The notes: generated from the sequence alone by a model not told the origin. A stretch of 64,000 nucleotides of DNA from Anaerolineales bacterium (GCA_020634855.1 JACKAU010000009.1:357109-421108); one strand, 5' to 3'; numbered from the stretch's first letter, positions 1 to 9,112 are shown. A program made the numbers and translations.

Positions 1-278
1 GAACTGGCTTCGATACTGCCGGTGACCGTCACCCCGGCGAGCTGCTCCAGAAAGTCGAGATGAAAGAACGCCCGCCGAAATTCGCCGTCGGTGATACTTT
101 TTAAGCCGATGGCTTCCTCTTTCTTGACCACCTCAGCAATGTGCTTGTCTTCGATCTCGCGCAGCGCTTCTTTCGAGATTTGCCCCTCATAGCAGCGTTG
201 GCGCGCCTCAAGTAACGCTTTGGGCCTCAGCAAACTCCCAACGTGATCGGCCCGGAAGGGCGGGTTTATTTTTGACAT
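1..278 (-). CDS. Cobalamin-independent methionine synthase-like protein, N-terminal part (runs off left edge)
   Basis: The reading frame begins with ATG at 278 on the minus strand and stays open to base 1, so only about 92 N-terminal residues are present. A good ribosome binding site (AAAGGAG) lies nine bases before the start. The protein opens with the motif PFRADHVGSLLRP, followed later by TDGEFRR. Both are typical of the MetE C-terminal-domain family, zinc enzymes that transfer a methyl group to a thiol such as homocysteine. Short stand-alone members (YxjG-like) start exactly this way, so this is more likely one of those than a full-length MetE. The substrate cannot be told from this fragment. 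Confidence 0.85.
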   Translation of the reverse strand, partial: MSKINPPFRADHVGSLLRPKALLEARQRCYEGQISKEALREIEDKHIAEVVKKEEAIGLKSITDGEFRRAFFHLDFLEQLAGVTVTGSIEAS

Positions 279-445
279 GAGTCTTTACTCCTTTCCACTA
301 AAGCCTTTTCCCCAGCCTGATCCAATCTGAGAGTGGATGGAGGAAGGCTAAAAAATTTACACTTTTAGCAATGCCGGCCCCAGAAACTAAAGCCGTTATT
401 CATTCTGTTTCGTCATTTCAACAACCGCACTCCGCTGCAAGGGGC

Positions 446-1102
446 GATCACGATGTTGATCGAGGCATGTCGCGCCGTGCAAGGGGCGATCACGATGTTG
501 ATCGGGGCATGCTGTCCAGCGCAAGGCCGATCGATCACGATGTTGATCGGGGCATGTTGTCCAGCGCAAGGGCCGATCACGATGTTGATCGGGGCATGTT
601 GTCCAGCGCAAGGGCGATCACGATGTTGATCAGGGCATGTCGTCCAGCGCAAGAGGCGATCACGATGTGATCGAGCGCATGTCGTCCAGCGCAAGAGGCG
701 ATCACGATGTTGATCGGGGCATGTTGTCCAGCGCAAGGGGCGATCACGATGTTGATCGGGGCATGTTGTCCAGCGCAAGGGCCGATCACGATGTTGATCG
801 AGGCATGTTGTCCAGCGCAAGCGGCCGATCAAGAGGCGATCACGATGTTGATCGAGGGCATGTTGTGCAGCGCAAGCGGCGATCACGATGTTGATCGAGG
901 CATGTCGTGCAGCGCAAGCGGCGATCACGATGTTGATCGAGGCATGTCGTGTGCAGCGCAAGGGTGATCACGATGTCGTGATCGAGTTGCATGTTGTGCG
1001 CTGCAAGAGGCGCGGCGATCACGATCGTGATCAGAGCCATGTCGTCCGCTGCAAGAGGCGATCACGATCGTGATCGCTTGATGTCGTCGTCCGCTGCACA
1101 AG
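446..1102. repeat. Tandem array of about 15 units, 42-bp period, with palindromic core
   Basis: Units begin with GATCACGATG at 446, 488, 533, 575, 616, 658, 700, 742, 784, 838, 881, 923, 966, 1017 and 1060. Spacing is mostly 41-43, with a few longer units. The core GATCACGATGTTGATC has GATCA/TGATC arms. The last units carry a perfect 16-base palindrome, GATCACGATCGTGATC. The rest of each unit reads roughly GGGGCATGTTGTCCAGCG then CAAGG. There are no unique spacers, so this is not CRISPR. The period is a multiple of three and stop codons are rare, so several frames look open, but the 14-residue repeats they encode are not a believable protein. Confidence 0.9.
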
Positions 1103-1239
1103 GGTGTAACTTACCTTGCTCAAACGTTCCTCGACGGTTCGATTTAGATTTAGCCTAGCCTATCGTATTCAATCTCCCTATCGCTTCATCTCCTTATCTC
1201 AATAAATGCATCATCTCGGAAGCCGCTGGTTTCTCCGGT
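1103..1239. other. Intergenic, no recognisable feature
   Basis: This stretch lies between the 42-bp array and the end of the binding-protein gene. No gene, strong hairpin or promoter was recognised. Confidence 0.5.
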
Positions 1240-2580
1240 TTACCGCTCGCTAAAGGGCGGGGCCGGATAAATGAAATCGACTTTGGCGAATTCTTTGGGC
1301 CAGATGAGTTCCGGCTTACCGCTTTGGTATTGCAGCAAGACGAAGGGAACTTTGCCGGTGCCATCTTCATTAAAGGTGATGTGGCCGGCGACCGTATCTA
1401 AGTCCGTGGCCGCGATGGCGTCTCGGATGGCGGCGCGGTCCAGCGAACCGGCTTGTTCAATGGCATTCGCCAAAATCTGAACGGCGGTATAGGCAGGCCC
1501 CACAATCGGATCGGCCGGGCGGCCCATCAGCTCTTGATGTTTGGCGTTGAGTTCTTCGACGCCCGGAAACTGGACCGAATTGTGCCAGCCCGGCGCCAGC
1601 ATCACATCGTCACCGGCGACGCCCAGCGACTCGCTCCAGGTGGGGACATCGGGCGCTCGAACAAAGAAGGAGGCTTTGGGGGTATAGTCGAGTTCGCCCA
1701 ACTGTTTGTAAATGGTCAACCCGTCCGGGGGAATCGGCAAAGCCAGCAGCAGTTCAACATCCGCCTCTTTGGCTTTGAGAATTAGGTCGGTGAAATCTTG
1801 GGTGCCGGGCGCATACTCTTCGTAGACAACGACTTCATAACCGTTCGCTTCGGCATTCTCGCGCCAGAGTTGGCCTAACTCGATGCCCCAGTCGGTCTGC
1901 TCCTGAAAGATGCCGACGCGGGTGGGGCGCTCCCCTTCCGGCAGGGTCGCATTGAGAAATTCAAACGTGCCGGCGGCGATGTCCGGTGATTTAATGAAGG
2001 GGGAGAAGAGGTATTTGTAGCCCTGTTGATGAACCTGCCACAGCGCAAACGCTACGCCCAGGTAAGGCACTTGGTTTTTTTCGGCAATGGCTGCCGCCGC
2101 CGCGTGCAAGCTGCTGCCATAACCGCCTAAGTAGGCCACGATGTCAGAGTCGGAATAGAGCGTTTCCATATGGCTGACGGTCTTACTCGGGTCCGACTCG
2201 TCATCGAGCAGGTTGAGGTGCAGGGGAATTTGGGCATCATACTCTTTTACATAGACCCCACCGTTGGCGTTGATGGCCTCAACCGCCATATTATACCCTC
2301 GCTCGACCTGAGCGCCCCCACCGGCGAACGGCCCGGTCAACGGTACAACCGCCCCAATCTCGATGGCGGCCGGCGCATCAGACGCGACTGCTGCTTCGGT
2401 ATCTTCCGCCGGCTCGGCGGCTTCGGCCATTTCTTCCGTCGGTTCGGCGGCGGCTTCGGCTGGTTCTGCTTCGGTATCAGCCGGAGCGGCGGTCGGCGCC
2501 GGGGTGGACTGCCCGCCGCAGCCGGCCATAAGCAGCAGCATCACTAAAATGACCCCTATTGATAAACCTCGTTGTTTCAT
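1240..2580 (-). CDS. livK: Branched-chain-type ABC transporter substrate-binding lipoprotein
   Basis: This is a 446-residue periplasmic-binding-fold type 1 protein. It has a lipoprotein signal ending in LMAGC (Cys21), then a long Ala/Glu/Pro linker to about residue 72, then the ligand-binding domain starting IEIGAVVPLTGPFAGGG. An AAAGGAG ribosome binding site precedes the ATG. It is the last gene of the minus-strand liv/pca block. Members of this family bind branched-chain amino acids, amides or aromatic acids. Because the pca genes lie in the same block, an aromatic ligand such as protocatechuate or a hydroxybenzoate is the better guess. That is inference from context, since the pocket residues were not compared. 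The gene symbol denotes family, not substrate. Confidence 0.88.
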   Translation of the reverse strand: MKQRGLSIGVILVMLLLMAGCGGQSTPAPTAAPADTEAEPAEAAAEPTEEMAEAAEPAEDTEAAVASDAPAAIEIGAVVPLTGPFAGGGAQVERGYNMAVEAINANGGVYVKEYDAQIPLHLNLLDDESDPSKTVSHMETLYSDSDIVAYLGGYGSSLHAAAAAIAEKNQVPYLGVAFALWQVHQQGYKYLFSPFIKSPDIAAGTFEFLNATLPEGERPTRVGIFQEQTDWGIELGQLWRENAEANGYEVVVYEEYAPGTQDFTDLILKAKEADVELLLALPIPPDGLTIYKQLGELDYTPKASFFVRAPDVPTWSESLGVAGDDVMLAPGWHNSVQFPGVEELNAKHQELMGRPADPIVGPAYTAVQILANAIEQAGSLDRAAIRDAIAATDLDTVAGHITFNEDGTGKVPFVLLQYQSGKPELIWPKEFAKVDFIYPAPPFSER

Positions 2581-2772
2581 GCTCTTTCTCCTTTGAAAAT
2601 AAATGGTGGGGTAGCGTAGGGCAATGCCCGGCTCTACCCTGACTGATGAAAAACGGTTTATTTTTACTCACGCGTCCAGCGGACCGAGCTAAAGCAATGA
2701 CCGTTGGCGACGCTGTCCGCGTGAGAGTCTGCCCAAAAAAGTGACTTAGAGCCACACCTGTCATTTCCGGCC

Positions 2773-2872
2773 AGACCTGACAGGTTTCCGAATTTCGTTT
2801 GAGATAACGAACTATTCCGATTGGAACGGGATTTTTAGGCTAAAGCGGGCGCTTGAAAACCTGTCAGGTCTT
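2773..2872. repeat. Inverted pair of 15-17-bp ACCTGACAGGT elements
   Basis: AGACCTGACAGGTTT at 2773-2787 and AAAACCTGTCAGGTCTT at 2856-2872 are inverted relative to each other. They overlap the restored 3' end of livM. A second such pair lies at 13004-13102 with a different interior. Confidence 0.75.
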
Positions 2873-3784
2873 AGTGATTCTAGCGTGGAGTCGATCCCAT
2901 CGAGCTCCATAAAGCCGCCGGGTAAAATCAATACGACGAGAATAAACAACACACCCAAAAATAACCTGGTGAAAGTTCGTCAAATTAGTCGCCAGCACAT
3001 CTCTGATGACCACAAAGAAGATCGCGCCCAAAATGGGTCCGACGACCGTGCCCACCCCACCGACAAACGTAACCAACACGGCATCAAAGGTCCATAAGGG
3101 GCGAAGGTATGCTGGTAGTAATAGCTGACGTGGAAATAGGCAAACGTGCTGCCGGTGATACCGGCCAGAAAGGCGCTCATCAGAAAGGCCCATAATTTAT
3201 GCCGGAAGGCGTTGACGCCAATCGCCTGGGCCGCGGCTTCGTTTTCGCGGACGCTCATCATGCCCAGGCCCAGCCGGGCCTGGGTTAACCAGTAGGTCAC
3301 CGCCACGACCACGACCACCACACCTAGCGCCAGGTAATATCGCGACGGCAGTTCGTAGCCGACCAGTTGCGGGCCAGGTAGGGCTGAATTGCCGGGTAAG
3401 ACGTTGCTGACCGTCTCATTAAGCGCTTCGGCCAGGGCCAGCGTGCCGATGGCGAAATAAATGCCGCGCAGCCGCAGCGCCGGAAACCCGACCACCAGCG
3501 CAAAGAGCGCCGCTACCAGACCGCCGGCTACAAAGCTAAGCGCCAGCGGATAACCCCCCAGCCACATTAGCCGGGTGGTCAACGCCCCCAGACCAAAGAA
3601 GGCCGCGTGCCCCAGATTGATCTGCCCGCAAAACCGGCCAAAAAATTCCAACTCGAGGCCATCGCGGCCACGATAAACAGTTGGATCAGGATGGTCAAGA
3701 CCTTGTTATTACTAAAGGCAGTTGGGGCGTAGCCAGCAAAGCCGCCAGCACCACCCCCGCCATCAGCCAGCCGCCATACTTCAC
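2812..3784 (-). CDS. livM: Branched-chain-type ABC transporter permease LivM, broken by about four frameshifts
   Basis: This is the second membrane subunit of the importer. The protein is recognisable only by joining frames: KYGGWLMAGVV at the start, then NKVLTILIQLF, then GQINLGHAAFFGLGA, then FDAVLVTFVGGVGTVVGP, then LILPGGFMEL near the end. The likely start is a GTG overlapping the livH stop (GTGA). Frames change near 3705, 3635, 3095 and 2958. At the last three, adding one base to a short run (C, T and G) restores the family sequence. That looks more like indel error than decay, because livH, livG and livF on either side are intact. If real, the importer lacks one permease. The end at 2812 is the first stop in the restored frame. 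Confidence 0.8.
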
Positions 3785-4659
3785 ACTTTCGCTCCAAACA
3801 AACCCTGAGGCCGGACGCTCAGCACAATCAGGAAGATGATCAAACCGACCAGTTCGCGGTACTCGCCGCCCCAATAGTAAGCGCTAAGCGACTCGGTGAC
3901 GCCTAACAAGATGCCCGCCGCCAGGACGCCGCCGATACTGCCCAGGCCGGCCAGCACAACCACAATAAGCGCTTTTAAGGTCCACTGCAAGCCGATAAAT
4001 GGGCTAACGCTAAAACTGACCGTAACCAACGTGCCGGCAATGCCGGCCAGCGACGCCCCCAAGCCAAAGGTGAGCAGATAGGTCATATTGATATTGATCC
4101 CGGTCAACGCTGCCGTTTGCCAATCTTCAGCGGTAGCCCGCACGGCTTTGCCCCAGTAGGATCGATTGAGAAAAAGCTCCAGCGCCACCACCGTCAAAAT
4201 CGCGATGATCAGCCCCGCCAGTCGAATGACCGGCAGGCGCACGCCCCACAATTCCAGCGCTGCTGTACTATAGGCCGGAGTCACGCTGCGCTCATCGGCC
4301 GTCCATAGTTGGATGGCCAGGTTTTGCAAGACTAGCGTTAACCCAAAGCCAATCAGCAGCGAATTTTTGATCCGATTTTCTTCATCGAGCTTCACCACCG
4401 GGCGAAACAGCCCTTGGTGCAGCAGCAGACCGATCACAAAGAGCGTCGGGATAACCACCAGCAGCGAGACGAATGGGTCGAGGCCGTACAGGTTAAACAG
4501 CCAGAAGGTGGTGTACCCGCCCAGCATAATCAGCTCGCCATGAGCGACGTTTAGAATTTTCAGCACGCCAAACACCAGCGACAACCCCAAGGCCGCCAGG
4601 CCATACAGCGCGCCCACCATGATCCCGGATACAATATTTTGGGCGATGATTTCAAACAC
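3781..4659 (-). CDS. livH: Branched-chain-type ABC transporter permease LivH
   Basis: This is a 292-residue polytopic membrane protein with the LivH hallmarks ALYGLAALGLSLVFG, KILNVAHGELIMLGGY, and GLGSIGGVLAAGILLG near the C-terminus. It starts with GTG at 4659, seven bases after a GGAG ribosome binding site. Its stop overlaps the livM start, so the two permeases are translationally coupled. With LivM it forms the membrane channel through which ligand delivered by LivK crosses, powered by LivG and LivF. It is intact and of normal length. Confidence 0.93.
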   Translation of the reverse strand: MFEIIAQNIVSGIMVGALYGLAALGLSLVFGVLKILNVAHGELIMLGGYTTFWLFNLYGLDPFVSLLVVIPTLFVIGLLLHQGLFRPVVKLDEENRIKNSLLIGFGLTLVLQNLAIQLWTADERSVTPAYSTAALELWGVRLPVIRLAGLIIAILTVVALELFLNRSYWGKAVRATAEDWQTAALTGININMTYLLTFGLGASLAGIAGTLVTVSFSVSPFIGLQWTLKALIVVVLAGLGSIGGVLAAGILLGVTESLSAYYWGGEYRELVGLIIFLIVLSVRPQGLFGAKV

Positions 4660-4709
4660 GAATTTCTCCAGTTTCTAAATTCCACTGCCATCAAGTTAGT
4701 GACTGGCGC

Positions 4710-4795
4710 TGGCCCCCCTAACCCCCCAGAGGGGGGGATTTGACGTCTTTCTCCCCCCTTTGGGGGGCCGGGGGGGCTTAACTTCATGGCAGTGG
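4710..4795. repeat. GC-rich C-tract/G-tract hairpin
   Basis: Runs of C followed by runs of G (CCCCAGAGGGGGGG and CCCCCCTTTGGGGGG) lie in the livF-livH gap. They can fold on themselves and resemble a dispersed intergenic repeat. Effect on readthrough is unknown. Confidence 0.6.
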
Positions 4796-4798
4796 TTT

Positions 4799-5503
4799 CT
4801 AAATTCCCATATACGCCGACCTAACTCGTTCGTCGGTCAGTAGCTTGGCCCCGGTGTCCTGCTGGACAATGCGGCCGGTCTCGATGACGTAGGCGTACTG
4901 GGCAATTTCCAAAGCCATGTTGACATTCTGCTCCACCACCAAGATGGAGATGCCTTCCGTGCTAATCTGTTTGATCACGTTAAAAATATCTTCCACGATC
5001 AACGGCGCTAAGCCCAGCGATGGTTCATCCAAAATCAGCAGTTTGGGTTGGAGCATCAGCGCCCGGCCGATAGCCAACATTTGGCGCTGGCCGCCGCTCA
5101 ACGTGCCGGCGCGTTGCGATTGGCGCTCGGCCAAAATAGGGAAAATCTCGAAGACGCGCTGCATGCTCACGTCTTTTTTGGCGCGGGCCGCTTTGGGAAA
5201 CGCGCCCAGTTCCAGATTTTCCAGCACCGTCAAGGTTGAAAAGGTGCCTCGCCATTCCGGAACCAGACACAACCCCATATTCACAATCTCATGAGTCGCT
5301 GTCTTGGTAATGTCTTGGTCCAAAAAGGTGATGCGGCCTTGAGACGGTCGCAGCAAGCCCATCACCGCTCTGAGGGTGGTGGTTTTGCCGGCTCCGTTAG
5401 GGCCGACCATCGCCACCACCGAATTTGCCCCCACCTCCAGCGAAACATCCCACAAAACTTGCAAATCGCCATAGGCCACATCGATCCCGTTAATGTGCAG
5501 CAT
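4799..5503 (-). CDS. livF: Branched-chain-type ABC transporter ATP-binding protein LivF
   Basis: This is a 234-residue ABC ATPase. The Walker A is GPNGAGKTT, the signature is LSGGQRQMLAIGRAL, and the Walker B is LLILDEPSLGLAPL, followed by VVEQNVNMAL (H-loop region replaced by the Q-rich form usual in LivF). It overlaps the end of livG by 14 bases, so the two ATPases are translationally coupled. All nucleotide-binding motifs are present, and the length is normal for LivF. Confidence 0.95.
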   Translation of the reverse strand: MLHINGIDVAYGDLQVLWDVSLEVGANSVVAMVGPNGAGKTTTLRAVMGLLRPSQGRITFLDQDITKTATHEIVNMGLCLVPEWRGTFSTLTVLENLELGAFPKAARAKKDVSMQRVFEIFPILAERQSQRAGTLSGGQRQMLAIGRALMLQPKLLILDEPSLGLAPLIVEDIFNVIKQISTEGISILVVEQNVNMALEIAQYAYVIETGRIVQQDTGAKLLTDERVRSAYMGI

Positions 5504-6221
5504 AGCGCTCTCCCAGATACGCCTTGATCACGTGCGGGTTTCTGGAGACATCTTGCGGCGAACCCTCGGCAATTTTGGTACCGGCATTCAAGACGACCAC
5601 GTGGTTAGACAAATTCATGACCGCTTTGACAATATGCTCGACCACAATCACGGTGATCCCCTGCTGCTTAAATTCACCGATCAGGCTCATCGCGGCGTTG
5701 ACTTCGGTGGGGGTCAGGCCGGCCATAAACTCATCCAGCAGCAGCAGTTTGGGGCGAGTCGCCAGCGCGCGGCCCAACTCCAACCATTTGCGCTCCATCA
5801 CCGTTAGGCTGCCGGCCTTGGTCTGGTGCTTTTCGGCCAGGCCGATGAAGGCCAGAATCTCCATCGCTTCGGTTTTGGCCTGGCGGGTGCTCGATACCGG
5901 CTCGTGGCCGTACATCCGCCCGGCCATCACGTTTTGCAGTGCGGTCAAATGCAGAAACGGTCGCACCAACTGAAACGAGCGGGCGATACCTCGCGCCGAC
6001 ACCTGATGCGCCGGCAGGCCGGTAATATCTTTGCCTTCAAGCAGCACCTGACCCGAAGTCGGCGGAAAGGTGCCGGCCACAATATTGAATGCGGTCGATT
6101 TGCCGGAGCCGTTAGGGCCAATCAAGCCCACTACGTCGCCTTCCTCAACGGTGAACGACACATTGCTCAGCGCCAGCAAGCCGTCGAAGGATTTAGTTAG
6201 CTGTCTCACGTCCAGAAGCAA
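5490..6221 (-). CDS. livG: Branched-chain-type ABC transporter ATP-binding protein LivG
   Basis: This is a 243-residue ABC ATPase with Walker A GPNGSGKST and Walker B LLLLDEFMAGL. The signature motif is degenerate, LTVMERKWLELGRAL instead of LSGGQ, and the usual Pro after the catalytic Asp-Glu is Phe. Such drift is common in LivG relatives and does not by itself mean loss of function. The start is TTG at 6221, about ten bases downstream of AAGGAAGGA. It is coupled to livF by overlap. Together they should form the heterodimeric motor of the importer. Confidence 0.93.
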   Translation of the reverse strand: MLLDVRQLTKSFDGLLALSNVSFTVEEGDVVGLIGPNGSGKSTAFNIVAGTFPPTSGQVLLEGKDITGLPAHQVSARGIARSFQLVRPFLHLTALQNVMAGRMYGHEPVSSTRQAKTEAMEILAFIGLAEKHQTKAGSLTVMERKWLELGRALATRPKLLLLDEFMAGLTPTEVNAAMSLIGEFKQQGITVIVVEHIVKAVMNLSNHVVVLNAGTKIAEGSPQDVSRNPHVIKAYLGERYAAH

Positions 6222-6250
6222 TTCGACTTCGTCCTTCCTTTATAAGGTGT

Positions 6251-6309
6251 GGAGCGTCAAAGTTTACTTTGACCATAGTCTGTAATGACAAAGCAAGCTT
6301 TGTTGCTCC
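6251..6309. repeat. Dispersed hairpin repeat (GGAGCGTCAAAG... family)
   Basis: The stretch begins GGAGCGTCAAAG and ends GTTGCTCC. It contains two palindromes, CAAAGTTTACTTTG and CAAAGCAAGCTTTG. A near-identical copy occurs at 43635-43692. Confidence 0.75.
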
Positions 6310-6310
6310 G

Positions 6311-7669
6311 CTATATTTTGGCCGGTGTGGCTGCCGCCTGCGCCGCTTCGGCCAGGACGCGGTCGATAAACAGGTTGGCCGAGCCAAAATAGGCCGTTTC
6401 ATCTTTGAGGGCCGGCCAATCGAGCGGCGCATCAACCTTGTCTCGCACCACATCGACCAGATGGCGATTTTGATCCAGCGCCACCTGCACCGCCTCCTGG
6501 ACCAGTTGTTTGGCCTCAGCCCGAGCCATGTAATCTGTCAGGGCAAAATTGATCGCTTCGGCCAGTATCAGTCCGTTCGACGCGGCCACGTTCTGCTGCA
6601 TTCGGTCTGAATCGATCACCATGTTTTCGCTCAAATAGCGGGCCTTGTTCAGCGCCGATCCGGTCAGGGCGAACATCTGCGGCAGCGTCAGCCATTCGAC
6701 TTGCCAACCGTGGGTGGCGCGCTCGTGTTCCTGTACCAAGGCTTGATGCAGCGCCGACAGCAGTCCGGCATTGGTTCGGGCCGCAGCGATGATCAGTTCG
6801 CTGATAATCGGGTTGCGCTTTTGCGGCATCGTGCTGGAGCCGCCCCGCGCCGTGTCCGCCGACTCGCGCACTTCGCCGACCTCGGTTTGGGCCAGTAGAA
6901 TGATATCCTGAGCCATTTTAGCCAAGCTGCCGCTCACCAGCGACAGCCAGCCGGCCGCTTCGGCCAGGTTGTCGCGCTGCGTGTGCCACGGAACGGCCGG
7001 CGCGCCCAACTGCAACGCCTCGGCCAGCGCCGCTTGCACTGCTGCGCCGTTGTCACCCAGCGAGGCCAGCGTGCCTGCCGCGCCGCCAAACTGCACCACC
7101 AGCAAACGCGGTTTCAGTTCAATTAGCCGCTGCCGATGCCGCAGCAGCGGGGCCAACCAACCGGCCGCTTTCAGCCCGAACGGAATAGGCAACGCCTGCT
7201 GGGAATGGGTGCGGCCGGCTATCAGTGTCGTCCGGTGCTGCTCGGCCAGTCCGGCCAGGTTGGTAATGACCGCCAGTAACACCGGTTCGATCTGCTCCAG
7301 CGCGGCCCGCATTTGCAGCACCAAGGCCGTATCGACAATATCTTGCGTCGTCGCGCCCCAATGAACATAGCCGGCCGCGTCTGGACCGACCTGCCCTCGC
7401 AGTTGTCTGACCAGCTCGATGATCGGGACGCCGGCTTGCTCGACTCCTTTTCGCAGCGCGTCAAAATCGACCGTTAGCGCCGACACTCCGGCCACAATTT
7501 TCTCCACCGCCGCCTCGGGAATGACGCCCAATCGACCCTGCACTTCAGCCAAAGTGGCTTCCACCGTCAACATATCACGGACAAATTGCTGATCGGAAAA
7601 AATATTCGCCAAACTCGGATCGCTGAACAAGGGGGCATATATGGTTGAGTCGGTCGGTGAAAAAGGCAT
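6311..7669 (-). CDS. pcaB: 3-carboxy-cis,cis-muconate cycloisomerase
   Basis: This is a 452-residue member of the fumarase/aspartase superfamily. It carries the family signature GGSSTMPQKRNP, the HWGATTQDIVDTAL segment and the AGRTHSQQALPIPFG segment that shape the active site. PcaB converts 3-carboxy-cis,cis-muconate, the product of protocatechuate 3,4-dioxygenase, into 4-carboxymuconolactone. Neighbouring pcaG, pcaH and pcaC encode the steps before and after it, which separates it from adenylosuccinate lyase. The protein is intact, of normal length and cytoplasmic. The start at 7669 has no clear ribosome binding site. Confidence 0.93.
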   Translation of the reverse strand: MPFSPTDSTIYAPLFSDPSLANIFSDQQFVRDMLTVEATLAEVQGRLGVIPEAAVEKIVAGVSALTVDFDALRKGVEQAGVPIIELVRQLRGQVGPDAAGYVHWGATTQDIVDTALVLQMRAALEQIEPVLLAVITNLAGLAEQHRTTLIAGRTHSQQALPIPFGLKAAGWLAPLLRHRQRLIELKPRLLVVQFGGAAGTLASLGDNGAAVQAALAEALQLGAPAVPWHTQRDNLAEAAGWLSLVSGSLAKMAQDIILLAQTEVGEVRESADTARGGSSTMPQKRNPIISELIIAAARTNAGLLSALHQALVQEHERATHGWQVEWLTLPQMFALTGSALNKARYLSENMVIDSDRMQQNVAASNGLILAEAINFALTDYMARAEAKQLVQEAVQVALDQNRHLVDVVRDKVDAPLDWPALKDETAYFGSANLFIDRVLAEAAQAAATPAKI

Positions 7670-7691
7670 GCGTCGCTAGTACCTATTACTG

Positions 7692-7757
7692 ATGATGTTA
7701 GGAATAGGGAGGAAGGGAAGCTTTTCCCCTACTACCTACTACCTACCCCCTACCCCT
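7692..7757. repeat. Low-complexity CCTACTACCTACTACC stretch
   Basis: This short stretch between pcaB and pcaG consists of AGGGAGGAAGGG followed by CCTACTACCTACTACC. It belongs to a family of TAGGGAGTA-type intergenic repeats also seen at about 25087, 31421 and 40787. Confidence 0.5.
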
Positions 7758-8312
7758 TTAGGGATTGAAAAACACCGTCTCTTGATCCCCTTGCAAGTGA
7801 ATGTCAAAACGGTAGGTCGGGACATCGCCGAACTCTTCGCGTTGGGCGATCAGGGTGGCCCGTCGCTCCGGCGGGACGCTGTTGAGCAGTGGATCGTCGG
7901 CGTTAGTGCTTTCGTCGGAAAAGTAAAGGCGAGTCAGGGCGTGTATGAGCATGCCCCGTGAGAAAACGCGTACGTTGATGTAGGGCGTTTGCGCGCCGGC
8001 AATGATGCCCGGCTTGATCGTTTTGAACCAGAAGCCGGCCCCCAATGTTTCTGATCGACCAAAGCCGCGAAAATTCGGGTCGGCTTGAGCCTGGTTGGGA
8101 TCGGCCGGGTGGTTGAAGTAACCGTGGGCATCGGCTTGCCAGATCTCAATACAGCCGTCTTTAACCGGCTGGCCGTCGCCATCCAGCAATTGACCTTTAA
8201 TGTAAATCCGCTGGCCGACCGTCTCGTCTTGAACCAAACTGTTTTCGCCGCCCCGGATCATCCCAATATTAAAGTAAGGGCCGACGGTCTGGCTGCCGGT
8301 TTGGATGGACAT
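7758..8312 (-). CDS. pcaG: Protocatechuate 3,4-dioxygenase, alpha subunit
   Basis: This protein of about 184 residues belongs to the intradiol dioxygenase family. It begins MSIQTGSQTVGPYFNIG, typical for PcaG, and contains CIEIWQADAHGYFNHP and a FRGFGR segment shared with beta subunits. The start at 8312 is favoured over an upstream in-frame ATG at 8363 because AAGGAGG lies six bases before it and the family N-terminus begins there. The alpha subunit lacks the full set of iron ligands and forms the alpha-beta unit with PcaH. It starts two bases after the pcaH stop, so the two are made together. Confidence 0.93.
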   Translation of the reverse strand: MSIQTGSQTVGPYFNIGMIRGGENSLVQDETVGQRIYIKGQLLDGDGQPVKDGCIEIWQADAHGYFNHPADPNQAQADPNFRGFGRSETLGAGFWFKTIKPGIIAGAQTPYINVRVFSRGMLIHALTRLYFSDESTNADDPLLNSVPPERRATLIAQREEFGDVPTYRFDIHLQGDQETVFFNP

Positions 8313-8313
8313 C

Positions 8314-9033
8314 TTAAACCTCCTTGGTTTCAAACGGCGTTTCGCGGCTGCCGCACAAGACAATATTAAAGCGATAGCCTAACGCCCATTCCGGCGTAGT
8401 GATATCGTGGGCGTACGTTGACACCAGTAATTGGCGAGCGCTTTCATCGGGGATGCTGTTGTAGATGGGGTCGAGGGCCAGCAGCGGGTCGCCCGGAAAG
8501 TACATCTGCGTGACCAGCCGCGATAGAAATTCGCGGCCAAAGATGGAAAAATGAATGTGGGGGGGACGCCAGGCGTTGTGGTGATTGCGCCAGGGATAAG
8601 CGCCAGGTTTGATGGTAACGAAGCGATACTCGCCGTTTTCATCGGTCAGCACCCGGCCCGCGCCGCGAAAGTTAGGGTCCAACGGCGCATCGTGCTGATC
8701 AACCTTGTGCCAATAGCGACCGGTGGCGTTAGCCTGCCACACTTCCAACAGCGCGTTGCGTACCGGTCGATCGGCTTCATCGGTGACGCGACCGACCACA
8801 ATAATGCGTTCGCCGATGGGTTCACCGTTAATCGCCGAATTCTTGGTCAGATCGTTGTCCAGCGGATTGAGATCGTCGTGGCCGTAGACCGGGCCGGTCA
8901 GCTCCGACAGGGTGTGGGCCATGGGGATAAGCGGTTTGGTCGGCCCCCGTTTGACGGTGGATTTGTACCCTTCGTAGAGGTAAGACGGTTGCCGCGCCCA
9001 ATCAATAACGGACGCAGTGTTAGATACAGTCAT
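8314..9033 (-). CDS. pcaH: Protocatechuate 3,4-dioxygenase, beta subunit
   Basis: This is the catalytic subunit, about 239 residues, which opens the ring of protocatechuate between the hydroxyls using non-heme Fe(III). The four iron ligands of intradiol dioxygenases are visible: Tyr107 (ATGRYWH), Tyr146 (KPGAYPW), and His159 and His161 (RPPHIHF). The start at 9033 is preferred over ATG at 9054 because GGGAGAG lies six bases upstream. It is directly followed by pcaG. The sequence looks fully competent. Confidence 0.95.
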   Translation of the reverse strand: MTVSNTASVIDWARQPSYLYEGYKSTVKRGPTKPLIPMAHTLSELTGPVYGHDDLNPLDNDLTKNSAINGEPIGERIIVVGRVTDEADRPVRNALLEVWQANATGRYWHKVDQHDAPLDPNFRGAGRVLTDENGEYRFVTIKPGAYPWRNHHNAWRPPHIHFSIFGREFLSRLVTQMYFPGDPLLALDPIYNSIPDESARQLLVSTYAHDITTPEWALGYRFNIVLCGSRETPFETKEV

Positions 9034-9112
9034 TGTATTCTCTCCCGTATTCAAATTTAGAACAATTAATCAACAGCTAGCGAACTGTAGTTGTAGACTA
9101 AGGCTGATAACG

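Noticed and set aside
446..1102. CRISPR array
   Set aside because: Units are contiguous near-identical 42-mers with no unique spacers, and no cas gene is present.
6311..7669. Adenylosuccinate lyase
   Set aside because: The same superfamily signature occurs there, but the position among pcaC, pcaH and pcaG supports the cycloisomerase.
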